DNA of 64,000 nt, from NCBI GenBank assembly GCA_019750335.1, contig JAIEOQ010000007.1, forward strand, positions 16,324 to 80,323, read 5' to 3'. Below are positions 8,239-20,100 of this stretch, in pieces. Position 1 is the stretch's first letter. Each line of letters begins with the position of its first letter. The translations under genes were made by a program, and so were the position numbers. Source of the DNA: Candidatus Obscuribacterales bacterium (GTDB lineage Bacteria; Cyanobacteriota; Vampirovibrionia; Obscuribacterales; Obscuribacteraceae). Under the pieces are notes generated by a model, which was given only the letters and a program-made list of their open reading frames with translations, made no database searches and was not told where the DNA came from.

Positions 8239-10788
8239 TTAGTTCTTATCCGAACCGCTGTCGGAGGAAGAAGAGGCAGATGCCGCTTCGGCTTTCTCTT
8301 TTTCCTTCTTGCTTGTTTTGGTTTCTTTCTCAGGCTTTGTTGAAGCCTTATCGAAAACAATGGTTTCACCATCAAGCTTGGTTAGGATCGTGTCGCCTTC
8401 TTTGAAGCGTCCTTGCAAGACTTGCTCAGCAAGGGCATCTTCCAAAAGGCGCTGGATTGATCTGCGCAAGGGGCGAGCACCGTAAGTCGGATTGTATCCG
8501 TCTTTGGCAATCAAATCCTTGCACTCGTCTGAGATAACCATATCCATGCCTTGAGCTTTGATCCGGTTTTGCAGATCGGCAGACATGATATCGACGATGT
8601 GTCGGATCTCTTCTTTGGTCAACTGTTGGAAAACGATGATTTCATCAATCCGGTTGAGGAACTCAGGACGGAAGGATTTCTTCATTGAATCCATGACTAA
8701 ATCACGAATCTTCTTGTAGCGCTCGGCATGTTCCTCCGCCTTATCTGCGACTTGGAAGCCGACAGCCAAGGATGATTTATCGATGAATTGAGCACCGACG
8801 TTGGAGGTCATGATGATGATCGTGTTCTTGAAGTCAACAGTGCGTCCCTTACTGTCCGACAGACGTCCGTCATCCAAAATCTGCAATAGAACGTTGAAGA
8901 CGTCCGGATGGGCTTTTTCGATTTCGTCGAAAAGAACAACCGAATACGGCTTGCGGCGCACAGCTTCTGTCAGTTGACCGCCTTCCTGATAGCCGACATA
9001 GCCCGGAGGAGAACCAATCAACTTGGATGTTGTGTGATGCTCCATGAATTCGGACATGTCGATGCGGATCATATTGTCTTCGGAACCGAAGAAGTAGCCA
9101 GCAAGAGCTTTCGCAAGCTCGGTTTTGCCGACGCCGGTCGGTCCGGAGAAGATGAAGCTGCCAATCGGACGATTCGGATTTTTCAAACCGACTCGAGCTC
9201 GTCTGATTGCTTTGCAAACTGCTTCTACAGCTTGATTTTGACCGATTACACGTTGGTGCAATACATCAGCCATATGCAACAGTTTTTCTGATTCGCCTTC
9301 AGTCAGCTTAAGCAACGGAATGCCTGTCCAGGTGCTCACGATATGAGCAACTTCTTCGCCAGTAACGATTGGTTTTTCCGTTTCTTGTTGAGCTTTCCAT
9401 TGAGTTTGGATATCGCGAATCTTTTCCGAAAGCTTGGTTTCTTGCTCACGCAAAGAAGCCGCTTTTTCGAACTCTTGATTGCGGATAGCCATCTCTTTGT
9501 CACGGCGAACTTTTCTCAACTCACGTTCCACTTCTTTGCCTTCCGGCGGCAAAGAGCTTGCGCGCAGACGGACACGAGAAGAGGCTTCGTCAACGATATC
9601 AATCGCTTTATCCGGCAAGAAGCGATCGCTGATGTAGCGATCCGAAAGCTTTGTTGCATGCTCGATTGCTTCATCCGAAATAATCAAACGATGGTGTTCT
9701 TCATATTTAGCACGCAGACCGCGCAAAATTTCGATTGTTTCTTCCACGTTTGGCGGATCGATGATTACCGGTTGGAAACGTCGTTCCAGAGCAGCATCAC
9801 GTTCGATGTGCTTACGATACTCGTCCATGGTGGTAGCGCCGATACATTGCAACTCACCACGTGAAAGAGCCGGCTTCAAAATATTTGCGGCATCGATAGC
9901 GCCTTCGGCAGCACCAGCGCCGATCAAAGTATGAAGTTCGTCGATAACCAGCATGACGTTGCCGGCACCGCGAATTTCATCCATGATTTTTTTCAAGCGT
10001 TCTTCAAATTCGCCGCGATATTTAGTTCCGGCAACCAAAAGCCCGATATCCAACTGAACAATTTTCTTGTCCATAAGAATGTCCGGCACGTCAGCATTCG
10101 AGATGCGAATTGCCAAACCTTCGGCAATAGCTGTTTTACCAACCCCTGGCTCACCGATAAGAACAGGGTTGTTCTTACTGCGACGACCGAGGATCTGGAT
10201 TACACGTTCAATCTCTTTTTCACGCCCGACCACCGGATCAAGACGTCCTTCTTGAGCCGATTGTGTCAAATTGACGCCGAATTCATCGAGAGTCGGTGTT
10301 TTTGAACGTCCGGTTCCAGCTGAAGTTGTTGCACCGCCAGCAGTGGCAGCTCCGCTTTCACCCAACAAGCGAATGACGTGACTTCTTACTTTAGTCAGAT
10401 CAACGCCTAAATTTTCCAGCACTCTGGCTGCTACACCCTCACCTTCGCGAATGAGACCCAAAAGCAAATGTTCGGTGCCGATGTAATTGTGTCCCAGCTG
10501 TCTGGCTTCATCCCAGGACAACTCAAGTACCCGCTTAGCTCGCGGAGTAAAAGGTATCTCTACGGCAACGAAGCCGGAGCCGCGACCAATTATCTTTTCA
10601 ACTTCGACCCGAGCGTCTTTCAAATTGACACCCATAGATTTCAAAGTTTTCGCTGCAATACCCGTGCCTTCGCCGATAAGACCCAGCAGGATTTGCTCAG
10701 TGCCCACGAAGTTATGCCCGAGACGTCGGGCCTCCTCCTGAGCCAGCATGATTACTTTAATCGCCTTTTCCGTGAAACGCTCAAACAT
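8239..10788 (-). CDS. clpC: ATP-dependent Clp protease ATP-binding subunit ClpC
   Basis: This 849-residue protein is a Hsp100 AAA+ unfoldase that feeds substrates to ClpP in the cytoplasm. The order is standard: N-terminal double Clp repeat (about 1-145), first AAA+ domain with Walker A GEPGVGKT at 212-219, a UVR-containing middle region around 430-470, second AAA+ domain with GPTGVGKTE near 550, and the C-terminal D2-small domain ([11 protein letters not shown]). The middle domain and full length identify ClpC rather than ClpA or ClpB. The C-terminal tail is an unusual Lys/Glu/Ser-rich extension of about 45 residues after the last conserved region. The ATG has GGGAGG 11 bases upstream. It is monocistronic with its own terminator. 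No adjacent mcsAB or ctsR is seen. Confidence 0.97.
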   Translation of the reverse strand: MFERFTEKAIKVIMLAQEEARRLGHNFVGTEQILLGLIGEGTGIAAKTLKSMGVNLKDARVEVEKIIGRGSGFVAVEIPFTPRAKRVLELSWDEARQLGHNYIGTEHLLLGLIREGEGVAARVLENLGVDLTKVRSHVIRLLGESGAATAGGATTSAGTGRSKTPTLDEFGVNLTQSAQEGRLDPVVGREKEIERVIQILGRRSKNNPVLIGEPGVGKTAIAEGLAIRISNADVPDILMDKKIVQLDIGLLVAGTKYRGEFEERLKKIMDEIRGAGNVMLVIDELHTLIGAGAAEGAIDAANILKPALSRGELQCIGATTMDEYRKHIERDAALERRFQPVIIDPPNVEETIEILRGLRAKYEEHHRLIISDEAIEHATKLSDRYISDRFLPDKAIDIVDEASSRVRLRASSLPPEGKEVERELRKVRRDKEMAIRNQEFEKAASLREQETKLSEKIRDIQTQWKAQQETEKPIVTGEEVAHIVSTWTGIPLLKLTEGESEKLLHMADVLHQRVIGQNQAVEAVCKAIRRARVGLKNPNRPIGSFIFSGPTGVGKTELAKALAGYFFGSEDNMIRIDMSEFMEHHTTSKLIGSPPGYVGYQEGGQLTEAVRRKPYSVVLFDEIEKAHPDVFNVLLQILDDGRLSDSKGRTVDFKNTIIIMTSNVGAQFIDKSSLAVGFQVADKAEEHAERYKKIRDLVMDSMKKSFRPEFLNRIDEIIVFQQLTKEEIRHIVDIMSADLQNRIKAQGMDMVISDECKDLIAKDGYNPTYGARPLRRSIQRLLEDALAEQVLQGRFKEGDTILTKLDGETIVFDKASTKPEKETKTSKKEKEKAEAASASSSSDSGSDKN

Positions 10789-10957
10789 GGCGGTTTAAGC
10801 CTCCCTAGCAGCCTAATGTGATTATATTCTAACACCATAAGCCAGCTAGAAAGTCTGCCTTACCCAGGAGAAATCAGTGTCTTTTCCGAAAATATTTTTC
10901 CGGAATTCACTTGTTGATAGTTATTTTGCAGGCACCAGCGGTTCTTAAACGCTGTTA

Positions 10958-13282
10958 TCAAGCATGAACTTCTTTGCCGTCGGCCAGTTGCGAAAAATCA
11001 CATTCTTTATTGGAGCAGGCAATTTGGTCACCACGCTTTAGCGTCTTGTAAACCAGCATGGTCTCGCACTTAGGACATTTATTGCTGCCCTTCGGTCCAC
11101 CTGACAGCAACGGCGGATACCAATATGCCGAAGTGCAGGCTTTTTGACTGTAGTGACTGCAACCGTAGAACATTTTGCCGCGACGAGATTTTTTCTCGAT
11201 GATGTCGCCGCCACAGCCTTCGCGGGGGCAGGACACACCGGTCAACTTCAAAATCGGGCGCTGCTCTTTACACTCTTCAGCAGCACAGGCAAGATAATCA
11301 CCATATCTTCCATAGCGGATTAACATCGGTCCGCCGCAAGTACGGCAGATTTCTGTTGACGGACGATCCGGAGGAACCGGTAAACCTTCTTTGGTTAAGG
11401 CAATGGTTGTCTTACATTCCGGATAACCGGTGCAACCAAGGAATTGTCCGAACCGTGATGATTTAACCGCCATTTGCAAACTGCAAACCGGACAGTGTTG
11501 GTCAGAGAGGACAACTATCTTGTCCATACTCTCTTCGGCTTTCTTTAAAGTTTCGCCAAAAGGTTTATAGAACTCTTTGAGCATGCCGTGCCAATCGACC
11601 TTATCGTCTTCAATTTGGTCCAGCTTGGATTCCATTTCAGCCGTAAAGCCAACATCGACAATATTGCCGAAGTGCTCAACAAGCATTTCGTTTACGGCTC
11701 GACCAAGCTTGGTCGGGATCAGCATCTTATTGGTACGTTCAACATATTTACGGTCAACAATGGTGGCCACTGTAGCTACGTAAGTTGAAGGACGTCCAAT
11801 CCCTAGTTCTTCTAAAGTTTTAACTAGGCTGGCTTCATTAAAGCGCGGCGGCGGTTGAGTGAAGTGTTGCTTGGAGTCAAGATCTTTCAGTTTGACTTCT
11901 TCACCTTTGCTCAATTCAGGCAAATGGCCGGTGTCAGCATCTTCACTTTCAGGCTCATCACCGTTTGAATTTTTCAATTCGCGGTTTAGGACGATTGTGA
12001 AACCAGGAAAAGTAAATTCGGAAGCAGAAGCACGGAAAACAGCTTTAGCGGCGGTTATTTCCACAGTTCTGGTCGTCAGCTCGGCTGCTGCCATTTGGCT
12101 AGCTAAAAAGCGTTCCCAGATTAGTTTGTAGACCTTAAACTGATCGTTGTTCAAGAAAGGCTTAATCGATTCAGGAGTACGCCAAGCGCTGGTCGGACGA
12201 ATCGCTTCGTGGGCGTCCTGAACTGTTTTGCCTTTACGTTCGTAAATTCGCGGTTTATCCGGATAATAGGGCTTTTTAAAGCGATCAAGAATATATTCTT
12301 TCGCTTCATCCTGGGCTTGTTGCGCAACCCGGGTTGAATCGGTACGCATATAAGTGATAAGACCTGACGGTCCCTGAGTTCCCAGCTCAACCCCTTCATA
12401 TAAGGATTGGGCGACTTGCATGGTTTTCTTGACGGTAAAACCTAAAACAGTAGCCGCTTCTCTTTGCAGAGTCGAGGTTATGTAAGGCGGTTGCGGTTGG
12501 CGCTGACTGGTTTTTTGCGTAACTGAAGTTACTTTGAAGTCTTCAGACTGCACGCTTTTAATTATCGCTTTCGCTTCTTTTTCCGATTCAATGATCATCG
12601 TACCGGTTCCGGCTTTATCCGAAGCGGCGATCACACGCTTACCATCATATTTGACTAAATTTGTTTGGAAGCTTTGCTTAGAACGAGCTTTGTTCAATTC
12701 GGCTTTCAAAGACCAGTATTCTTTGGGGTCGAATTTTTCAATTTCAGCTTCTCTTTCGCAAATAATACGTACAGCCACGCTTTGTACACGACCGGCTGAA
12801 CGACCGTTGACTTTGCGCCAAAGAAGCGGGCTTATTTTATAACCGACCAAACGATCCAAAAGACGACGGGCTTGTTGAGCATCAACTAAGCGACTGTCGA
12901 TTTGACGGGGCTTTTTCATAGCCGCCATAACAGCTTCTTTGGTGATTTCGTTAAATTCAACTCTGTGCAGTTTTTTTGGCGAAATGTCGAGTATCTCCGA
13001 CAAGTGCCAAGCAATAGCTTCACCTTCGCGGTCAGGGTCGGGCGCCAGATAGACTTTGTCTGCTTTCTCTGCGGCTTCTTGCAACTCTTTGACTATCGGT
13101 TCCTTGTCGCGCAGAATTTCATATAGCGGCTCGAAATTCTTTCGTACGTTCACTCCCAATTTATTTTTCGGCAAGTCACGGACGTGACCGATGCTCGCTT
13201 TTACCTGATAATCCTGTCCAAGAATCTTACTTATAGTCTTGGCTTTTGCCGGGGACTCAACGATCACGAGGGATTTAGTCAT
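10958..13282 (-). CDS. topA: DNA topoisomerase I
   Basis: The 774-residue type IA topoisomerase relaxes negative supercoils by a transient 5'-phosphotyrosine link. The Toprim domain is at the N-terminus (SLVIVESPAKAKTI, with E9 and DPDREGE at 82-88). The active-site Tyr is Y311 in GLITYMRTDS. The C-terminal third contains four Cys4 zinc-ribbon repeats (CPVC...C, CRTC...C, CPREGC, CPKC...C) that bind single-stranded DNA. Length and arrangement are typical. It lies between clpC and tsaE on the same strand but with gaps of 169 and over 270 bases, so it is probably transcribed alone. Confidence 0.97.
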   Translation of the reverse strand: MTKSLVIVESPAKAKTISKILGQDYQVKASIGHVRDLPKNKLGVNVRKNFEPLYEILRDKEPIVKELQEAAEKADKVYLAPDPDREGEAIAWHLSEILDISPKKLHRVEFNEITKEAVMAAMKKPRQIDSRLVDAQQARRLLDRLVGYKISPLLWRKVNGRSAGRVQSVAVRIICEREAEIEKFDPKEYWSLKAELNKARSKQSFQTNLVKYDGKRVIAASDKAGTGTMIIESEKEAKAIIKSVQSEDFKVTSVTQKTSQRQPQPPYITSTLQREAATVLGFTVKKTMQVAQSLYEGVELGTQGPSGLITYMRTDSTRVAQQAQDEAKEYILDRFKKPYYPDKPRIYERKGKTVQDAHEAIRPTSAWRTPESIKPFLNNDQFKVYKLIWERFLASQMAAAELTTRTVEITAAKAVFRASASEFTFPGFTIVLNRELKNSNGDEPESEDADTGHLPELSKGEEVKLKDLDSKQHFTQPPPRFNEASLVKTLEELGIGRPSTYVATVATIVDRKYVERTNKMLIPTKLGRAVNEMLVEHFGNIVDVGFTAEMESKLDQIEDDKVDWHGMLKEFYKPFGETLKKAEESMDKIVVLSDQHCPVCSLQMAVKSSRFGQFLGCTGYPECKTTIALTKEGLPVPPDRPSTEICRTCGGPMLIRYGRYGDYLACAAEECKEQRPILKLTGVSCPREGCGGDIIEKKSRRGKMFYGCSHYSQKACTSAYWYPPLLSGGPKGSNKCPKCETMLVYKTLKRGDQIACSNKECDFSQLADGKEVHA

Positions 13283-13558
13283 GGGGATTTATGGCAACCT
13301 ATTTTTAGAGCACACACAAAACACATTCAATATAAATGAATAACCGAGAATTCAAGCCGACCTGTCAAGAACTGCTTGTGAGGGCTGAGTATAACACGCT
13401 AAGTCAACCCCCTTTTCTTATCTATTTTGTTAATCCGCCCTTTTATGACTCTGAGGGGGCAGCAAAAATTGTCTTTGCTAAGGAAATTTTTGGACGGTTA
13501 ATCCGCCAGCTGAAGCCACTTTAAGCTTCGGCTTTGATTTTTTTATCCATGTGCAACT

Positions 13559-14131
13559 TTACAAAGCCAGGGGTGTCACCTTGTAAAGACCTTCTCTTTC
13601 TAAATGTAGACAGAAGGTGTCAAGCCAGTGAGAAGTACTTGGACCGTGCGCTTCGATTGAAATCGTGCGTCCATCCGGCAGCCCAGACTCCTTATATTCC
13701 CCGCTTTGTAGATAGTTAAAAGAGACAAACAGACAATCTCGATCTTGGAAAAGCTCTTTTCCCAGCTCAGCCCATTCAATAAATACAATCCCCGGAGCAG
13801 CAAGAAATTCTTCAAACTCTTCTTGGAGTAAGGAATGTACGGACTCGGCCCCCGATTTACCGCCTTGAAAATCTTCCTGCAGGCGGTACAAATCTAGATG
13901 GTAGAAGGGCAAACGCCCGGTCTGGTACTCATTGAGCATAGTAAAAGTCGGGCTAGTAACCTCTTCTTCAAGGTTTAAGCCGGCACCAAGACCTTGAGCG
14001 AAAGTGGTTTTACCGGCTCCCAGCTGACCGGAAGCCAAAACTAAAAGCCGATCTTGGGTATGGAGCGCAAAATCCTCACCCAAATTCCGGGTTGATTGCG
14101 CATCAGGCAAATAAATACGTACTGCATTCAT
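13559..14131 (-). CDS. tsaE: tRNA threonylcarbamoyladenosine biosynthesis protein TsaE
   Basis: TsaE is the ATPase of the TsaBDE complex that makes t6A37 on tRNAs reading ANN codons. The Walker A motif GQLGAGKTTF is near residue 35, followed by the family motifs SPTF (about 80) and HLDLYRL (about 98). The protein is 190 residues, longer than the usual 150-160, with an extended C-terminal region rich in charged residues. It has no signal peptide. No tsaB or tsaD gene lies next to it in this window. Confidence 0.93.
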   Translation of the reverse strand: MNAVRIYLPDAQSTRNLGEDFALHTQDRLLVLASGQLGAGKTTFAQGLGAGLNLEEEVTSPTFTMLNEYQTGRLPFYHLDLYRLQEDFQGGKSGAESVHSLLQEEFEEFLAAPGIVFIEWAELGKELFQDRDCLFVSFNYLQSGEYKESGLPDGRTISIEAHGPSTSHWLDTFCLHLEREGLYKVTPLAL

Positions 14132-14364
14132 AAACTCGAGTCTCAGCCGTGGAGCAGCCGCAGTTTTTTGACCCGGAAATCATCCAGGTGGGAGCCCTCC
14201 TTAGCAGACTCCGTTTCCTAATCCTTCTGACGAAGATTCATAGGTATACTTCATCGCTTCGAGCCGGATTCCCTTGTTGTTTAAGCTGTAGGACAAAACT
14301 TGCTCAGCCTCATCCTACGACCGAGACTATGGTGGATCATAGCAGATTGTTAGCGCTGTACAAG

Positions 14365-15375
14365 CTATTTGCGAAGTAGTTTTCCGTGCACATAGCGCGG
14401 GTCCAAGATCGGCTTGGCTAGCACACCTTCAAGCGAATTGTCATTGTCGTCGACAACGGTCATATCGTGAGAAACAATCCGTACAACCGCCTGGCGTGTA
14501 TCCGGTGTTTTGCTGTTTGCCTGACTGTAATTACGTACATATAGATCGGTACCTTTGGCTTGCAGTTTGACACCACTTCTGCCAACCGGCTGCTCCATCT
14601 GAGTTTCCAGATTGGAAGCCACTTCGTCAAGAGCGCTCTCTTTGCCTTTCTGCCAGCTATTGTAGGTTTCAGTGCGTTCATCGGCCTGACGCAAAATGTA
14701 TTCTTTTTCTTCTGCAGCCGCTTTTTTTATCGCGTCTTCTCTGCGGCGCAAAGCTTCCGGATCGCTCAAAAGCGGGTTTGCTCGCGGTTCCGGCGTAAAG
14801 ATCAAAGGATCGGAAAGACGTTGAATATCATATTCTGCTTTTTGTTCAATCCGGCGGATCTCTGCCAAAGCAATGCTACGTGATGTTTTTTGCCGTTCCG
14901 AAGACTGGCTGCGATGCTTGCTTTTCTCGATATTAGCTTGGCGACGAATGATATTTCGCGCTTTTTCCAATTCCGGTGGATAGGAAAATGTTTCGGCTGA
15001 AGCTACTTTTGCCGGTTGAATGTAGGTTTTAATAAAATCAGGATCGTTAGGCGAAGGCAGCGGTTTTTTATAACCTAAAATGGCTTGCCTGCTGTACTCT
15101 CCAGCAGGACTATCCGGGTTTATCTGATAGCTGATTTTATACTCTTCCAAAGCACGAGCATGCTCTTTTAAGCGCACCAGCGCATTGGCTAAGTAATAGT
15201 GCGGAATTTGTTTGCCAGGTTCCCGTGCTGCTGCCGCTGAAAAAGAAACCACAGCCAGAGTGTATCGTCCGGCTTTATATTCGGCCAGCCCTTCTTCCAT
15301 CAGTGTTTTAGCCGTGGCAATTTGAATGCTCGAAAGCATTGCCATCAGTAAAAACAGTGGAGTGTATTGCTTCAC
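14365..15375 (-). CDS. Exported TPR protein, 336 aa
   Basis: A signal peptide (MKQYTPLFLLMAMLSS, ending at TAK) is followed by two or three tetratricopeptide-like units between about 25 and 100 (EEGLAEYKAGRYTLAVVSF, YLANALVRLKEHARALEEYK). The middle part (about 140-260) is highly charged and helical, probably coiled coil, and the last 80 residues form a separate small domain. It is likely an envelope scaffold. It is the second gene of a pair with the TPR gene at 15426-16490, 50 bases away, with a hairpin in the gap. Its function is unknown. Confidence 0.75.
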   Translation of the reverse strand: MKQYTPLFLLMAMLSSIQIATAKTLMEEGLAEYKAGRYTLAVVSFSAAAAREPGKQIPHYYLANALVRLKEHARALEEYKISYQINPDSPAGEYSRQAILGYKKPLPSPNDPDFIKTYIQPAKVASAETFSYPPELEKARNIIRRQANIEKSKHRSQSSERQKTSRSIALAEIRRIEQKAEYDIQRLSDPLIFTPEPRANPLLSDPEALRRREDAIKKAAAEEKEYILRQADERTETYNSWQKGKESALDEVASNLETQMEQPVGRSGVKLQAKGTDLYVRNYSQANSKTPDTRQAVVRIVSHDMTVVDDNDNSLEGVLAKPILDPRYVHGKLLRK

Positions 15376-15390
15376 AAAGATTCAGGCAGC

Positions 15391-15416
15391 CTAGACTAAC
15401 TCTAGTTATAGTCTAG
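15391..15416. repeat. Intercistronic hairpin between two TPR genes
   Basis: CTAGACTAA and TTATAGTCTAG form an imperfect inverted repeat in the 50-base gap. There is no T-run, so it is more likely an mRNA processing or stability element than a strong terminator. Confidence 0.4.
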
Positions 15417-15425
15417 CAATACTTC

Positions 15426-16490
15426 CTAAATTTCACTATTCTTTGCCGATTTAGCCAATCTGGACATTGATTCTTGAGCAAATTGACTGTTCGGCTCAAG
15501 CTCCAAAGCTGTTTCTAACTCGCTTTTCGCTTGGCTAACATTGCCTTTCAACTCATAAACCATAGCCAAGCCGGAATGAGCAGCAGCAGCTGTTTTGTCC
15601 AATTCCATTGCTTTTTTGAATTGGGTTTGGGCGCCATTCAAATCGTTCTTTTTAACCAAACAAAGAGCCAAACCAACTCTTGCTTGCCAATCAGCCGGAT
15701 TTTTCTCAACCAATTGCTCAAAAAGTTCAGCGGCTTGAACATGCTTTTCTGTCTCTAAAAGAGCAGCAGCTAGTCTTTGTTTTGTTTCGTGATTGTTAGG
15801 AGCAAGCTTGAAAGCTTCTTGGAGATTTTCCACAGCTTCATCGTTTCGGCCAAGAGAAAGATAAGCTGAACCAAGAGCGGTATAGCCGGCTGCATAATCA
15901 GAATTTTGTCTGGTTATTTCTTTGAGCATAGCAATTCCAGCTTCACTACGACCGGAGCGTATTAAAACAAGACCTTGACCAACAGCACCTTCCAACAAAA
16001 GCGGGTTTAATTCAAGGGATTTTTGATAAGACTGGAGCGCTGCGCTAAAGTCTCCTTTTTGAGCTAAAGCCCAAGCCAGGTTAGCTCTGTAAATAGCAGC
16101 TTTGCTATCAAGTTCGACAGCCCGGCGTTCTTCACGAATTTGACCATCATAATCGCCCAGACTACCAAGAACGACACCCAAACCGGCATGTCCGGACGGC
16201 GAAAGCGGATTGCTGGCAATAGCCTGCTCAAACAAGTGCTGCGCCAGGTCTAATTTCCCCTGACGGTACATCTTATTCGCTCTGGCTGTTAAGGCTTTGC
16301 TGACTTCATTCTCACCACCAACGGGCTGAGCAAGATCTGTCTCATTTTGCACTTTGGCTCCAGGGCTGCTTAAAGCAAAAAGCTTGCTGCGCGGGATTGC
16401 CAGGTCTTCGGCTTGAACCTGAGAGGCTGAAAGCGCAAAAATTCCTAACAAGACTGACACCGGTTTAAGACAAGCAAGACTCTTCTTCAT
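15426..16490 (-). CDS. Exported TPR-repeat protein, 354 aa
   Basis: A signal peptide (MKKSLACLKPVSVLLGIFALSASQVQA) precedes a continuous array of about eight tetratricopeptide repeats from residue 65 to 345 (for example HAGLGVVLGSLGDYDGQIRE and AYLSLGRNDEAVENLQEAFK). No other domain is present. TPR superhelices bind peptides or assemble complexes; here the location is outside the cytoplasmic membrane. It is the first gene of the pair with 14365-15375 and diverges from the exported-protein gene at 16534, with about 45 bases between them. Confidence 0.85.
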   Translation of the reverse strand: MKKSLACLKPVSVLLGIFALSASQVQAEDLAIPRSKLFALSSPGAKVQNETDLAQPVGGENEVSKALTARANKMYRQGKLDLAQHLFEQAIASNPLSPSGHAGLGVVLGSLGDYDGQIREERRAVELDSKAAIYRANLAWALAQKGDFSAALQSYQKSLELNPLLLEGAVGQGLVLIRSGRSEAGIAMLKEITRQNSDYAAGYTALGSAYLSLGRNDEAVENLQEAFKLAPNNHETKQRLAAALLETEKHVQAAELFEQLVEKNPADWQARVGLALCLVKKNDLNGAQTQFKKAMELDKTAAAAHSGLAMVYELKGNVSQAKSELETALELEPNSQFAQESMSRLAKSAKNSEI

Positions 16491-16533
16491 ATAATCTCCC
16501 TGCTGGAGGGCTTATTGCCCTGGAAAGAAATGT

Positions 16534-17148
16534 ATGACGCTAAATAGGACACGGATGCCTCTCAATTATCTTCTACTGACAACATCCTTTTTGCTTGTTT
16601 CATTCTCAGCTTTGTTTGATCAGGCACGGGCGCAAACCCAAGATTCGCTACCGCCGCTTGCGCCAGACATCGGTTTGACCCCCTTAAACACACCGTCTCC
16701 ATTGTTGCCCCAACGAGGGAGCCTCCCTCCGGGAGCCAATATTTCTTTGCCCGCTATCTTAAATGAAGAAAAAGCAAAAGTTCCTTTAGCTTGGCGGGCG
16801 AAAATCAACCGCTTAAGTCAGGAAAGCCAAAAAAGCGGTAAAACAACAAACTGTCTATCTCGGGCTTACGATAAGCCTTTTGCTGATTGTCTTCTCGCTT
16901 TGATCAATGCTTGTTCAAAAAGCGGTTTTCAAATCGAATCCTTAAACAGCAATGCCGGCGAGCTTCTGGTCAGCCAGACAGAAATGGTGCGTCAACGTTT
17001 GCTTTTTCTGGTTTGCGAAATGCCAGCCGGTCGCTCAACGATTTTTTGCGCTCCCGATGAAGGAACTAGCCTTAACGAGGTATCGAATCAGATTCAAAAA
17101 ATATTCGACAACACAACAACCGTATTGAACAAAAGAGGGCGTATTTAA
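16534..17148 (+). CDS. Exported protein of unknown function, 204 aa
   Basis: A signal peptide (PLNYLLLTTSFLLVSFSAL, cleavage near ARA-QT) is followed by a Pro-rich stretch to about residue 85. A compact C-terminal domain with two to four Cys (SRAYDKPFADCLLALINAC, LLFLVCEMPAG, STIFCAPDEG) completes the protein. The start at 16534 has GGAAAG upstream; an ATG at 16555 with AGGA upstream is an equally good alternative and gives the same signal peptide. The gene diverges from the TPR pair, and its stop abuts the stop of the convergent helicase gene at 17149. Its function is not known. Confidence 0.65.
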   Translation: MTLNRTRMPLNYLLLTTSFLLVSFSALFDQARAQTQDSLPPLAPDIGLTPLNTPSPLLPQRGSLPPGANISLPAILNEEKAKVPLAWRAKINRLSQESQKSGKTTNCLSRAYDKPFADCLLALINACSKSGFQIESLNSNAGELLVSQTEMVRQRLLFLVCEMPAGRSTIFCAPDEGTSLNEVSNQIQKIFDNTTTVLNKRGRI

Positions 17149-20100
17149 CTATTTTTCCAGAAGCTTAAGAAACTTGATCATCCATCCCGGCTTATCTTGC
17201 CTGGGCGAAGCAGTCAGGGTTGTTACCGAAGTTCCGCACTCACCACAAAATTTGGAATTGGCTTCCAGAGCAGCACTACAAACAAGACAGTTTTGTTGCT
17301 GAGACAAACTCAAGCCTTGCCCACAAGAACCGCAAAAACGAGCATTAATTTCAACCGGCTCGGCACAAGTCGGACAAACTGTTCCTTGTTCAGCAAGTGA
17401 CTGTTCATGCCCGAATAAAAGCGGATTGAGATAGGGACCGTTTTGTTTTAAAGCCCGGAGCGCCGCTGCCGACATATTGTTAATGCGGAAATAACGTCCG
17501 CTCTCTTGAGACTGCGCTTCTGCTTTTGCCGCTGCCATTTGACTTGGGGAGAAGTCGCTTAAAGTTGTTTCTTGCTCCGGTTCAGGCTGTGGTGCCGCCT
17601 GTTTTGACGGCGGCAAATATTGCGGCCGTTGGGGTGGTTGTTCAACATCTCCGACATAGGGACGCAACCCATGGCTTGCTGAACGATCGACATACTGAGG
17701 CATCGAAGCAGGCTTAGGCTCAGTAAAATCCGGATACAAAGGTTGTTGTTTTTCCGGCTCTGGCTGTTGTACAGGAGCCGGCGGTGCTACTGGCGGAGGC
17801 ACAACAGGTGGTGGCACAAAGGCTTTTTTAGCCGGTGCTTCCACAGGCGCTGGGGTCGGTGGCGGTGGCGGCAACGATGGTGCTGATGATGGTGGAAGCT
17901 GCGGTTCTACTACCGCGGTCGGCTCAGCTCCACCAGGCATAGGCAGACCAAGATCCGTAAGAAAAGCGGACGGACGACTGTTTTTGTTTTTTACTTGACG
18001 CGGATAAGAGAGATACAGAGCCTCTCTTGCTCTTGTAAAAGCCGAATAAAAAATCCTTCTTTCTTCTTCCGGATCCGGACTGTTTTCGGGCGGGAAAATA
18101 CCTTCCGCCAAGCCAATTAAAAATACAACCGGGAATTCGCGCCCTTTAGTATCAAATACCGATTTGACGTGAACTACTTGATCTTCACTGCTGTCCTCGC
18201 TTTGCGAACGAGATTCCAAATATTTGACAAAATCAGTTACTGACCCATATTTACGCGCTTCATCCTCAAGTTGATTGAGTTTTTTCAGAGGCTCATAGTT
18301 TACTCCTGGCGGTACTTTAGCCGATTTGTAATATTCGTTGAGCCGTCTTGCCCGGCGCAAATAACTGATTGATTCTGAAGCCGGCAACTTATCTTGATTC
18401 ATCGCTCTGATGATCTTGACCAACTGTTCAAGCTCTCGGCAAGACTGATCGGCAGTAGCTTCCGCATAGATTTCCACACCCTTCAAATAAGAAAGTGTGT
18501 TCGCATCGGCAAAGCTAGCTATAGTAGCCGACAGCTTCGGATCTATCTCTTTGGTGCCGAGCTGACAAATTTTTTCAAAAGCTTCTCTGGCTTTTGGTCC
18601 GTCAGGATCATTGACCAACTTTAGAAAAGCCAGTATATCGCCAACTTCGTCCGGCACTAAAGAATTATCTGTATGAGTCGCTCTAAAAGCAATTCCGGCT
18701 TTGGCTAACTCGTCTTCCAAAAGACCTTCATAAAGATTGTTGCGATAGAGAATGGCTATTTCACCGGCATTCCTGCCGCTGGAAACAAGCGCTTTTACTT
18801 CACTTGCCACTTTTGCGCATTCATCTTGTTCGTTGGCTAAGGCATGGGGTCCTGATATTGCCGTATTCGGAGCTTGTCCCCAAGCCGATACCAGGTCTTT
18901 ATCTACACGCCGCCGCGTAAATCCGCTGATAAGTTTCCTGGCATGCTCAACAATCATCGGGTGACAACGCCAGTTCTTTTCCAGAACCACGCACAAACCG
19001 TAAGGATAACGAATTGAATTTTCACTCAATAAATCAGGGCAGGCATTTTTTTGTTCGCTAATAGTTTCGTCTTCGTCACCGGCAAAAAATATATTGTCTT
19101 GGGGCGAAGCCAGAAGTCTGGCCAGCATATCTTGAGCGACTGTTGCTTCTTGGCACTCATCGATAAAAACAAATTCGTATGCGCTTTGATACTTGTTTCT
19201 GATCTCTAGATTCTCAAGCAAAGCCTGGACAGACAAGAAATAAAGATCGTCCCTATCCACTCTGTTTGCTTTTTGCAGCTGTTCTTCATAAGCCAAATAA
19301 AGCTTTGCAATCAACTCTTCGCTCGATGTTTGAGCTTCTTCCTTAGCTTGTACAGCTGAAATCAAATGTGCTTTATACATTGATATGACGGCTGCGATAT
19401 AGAATTCATCAAGCTCACCGTTCATCTCAAGCTTTAACGGATCCAAATCCTTTTTTGATTTGGAAAGAAGTCTTTGCAGAATTTTTTGCGGACTAGGTTC
19501 AATTTTTAAAGGCGGTTTGCGTTTAATTGCCGGTAAGTTCTCACGCAATATTTTCAAACCAAGTTCATGCCAGGAAAGGATATTTACTCTCTGGCTTTCT
19601 TGTTTACCTAAAATCGGCTCAAGCGCCGAACGCACTTGTCTGGCTGTATCAGCTGAATAGCTAATCACTAAAATAGTTTCCGGGCTGATCCCTTGCGAAT
19701 GCAAATAAGCGACACGTTGAACAAGACAAGCTGTTTTTCCTGTGCCCGGACCACCAAGAACAGAAATCGGACCGCCACCATGACTGATGGCTTGTTTTTG
19801 TGCGGCATCTTCAACCGGTAATTCGGATATAGCCGGTATTGTCGTTCCTGTTTGCAAACGACCGAAATAAGAACGTTTACGCCCGGAACGCCAAATATCT
19901 TCAATTACGTCAGCACAACCGGAAGCGTTATTAAAGAGCTCCGAGCAGCTGAATTTGACAATTTGCCAACCGTCCGACAATAAAACAAAATCACGCTGAG
20001 CCGCATTAATCTGCATGTTATGACCAGCCAAAGCTGAAATCAGATCACACTCCACATTTAAGCGACGCTCTTTATCCAGCAAAGCAAAATCAAGCAGATA

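Noticed and set aside
13336..13524. 62-codon plus-strand frame between topA and tsaE
   Set aside because: No ribosome-binding site and no family; it lies in the topA upstream region.
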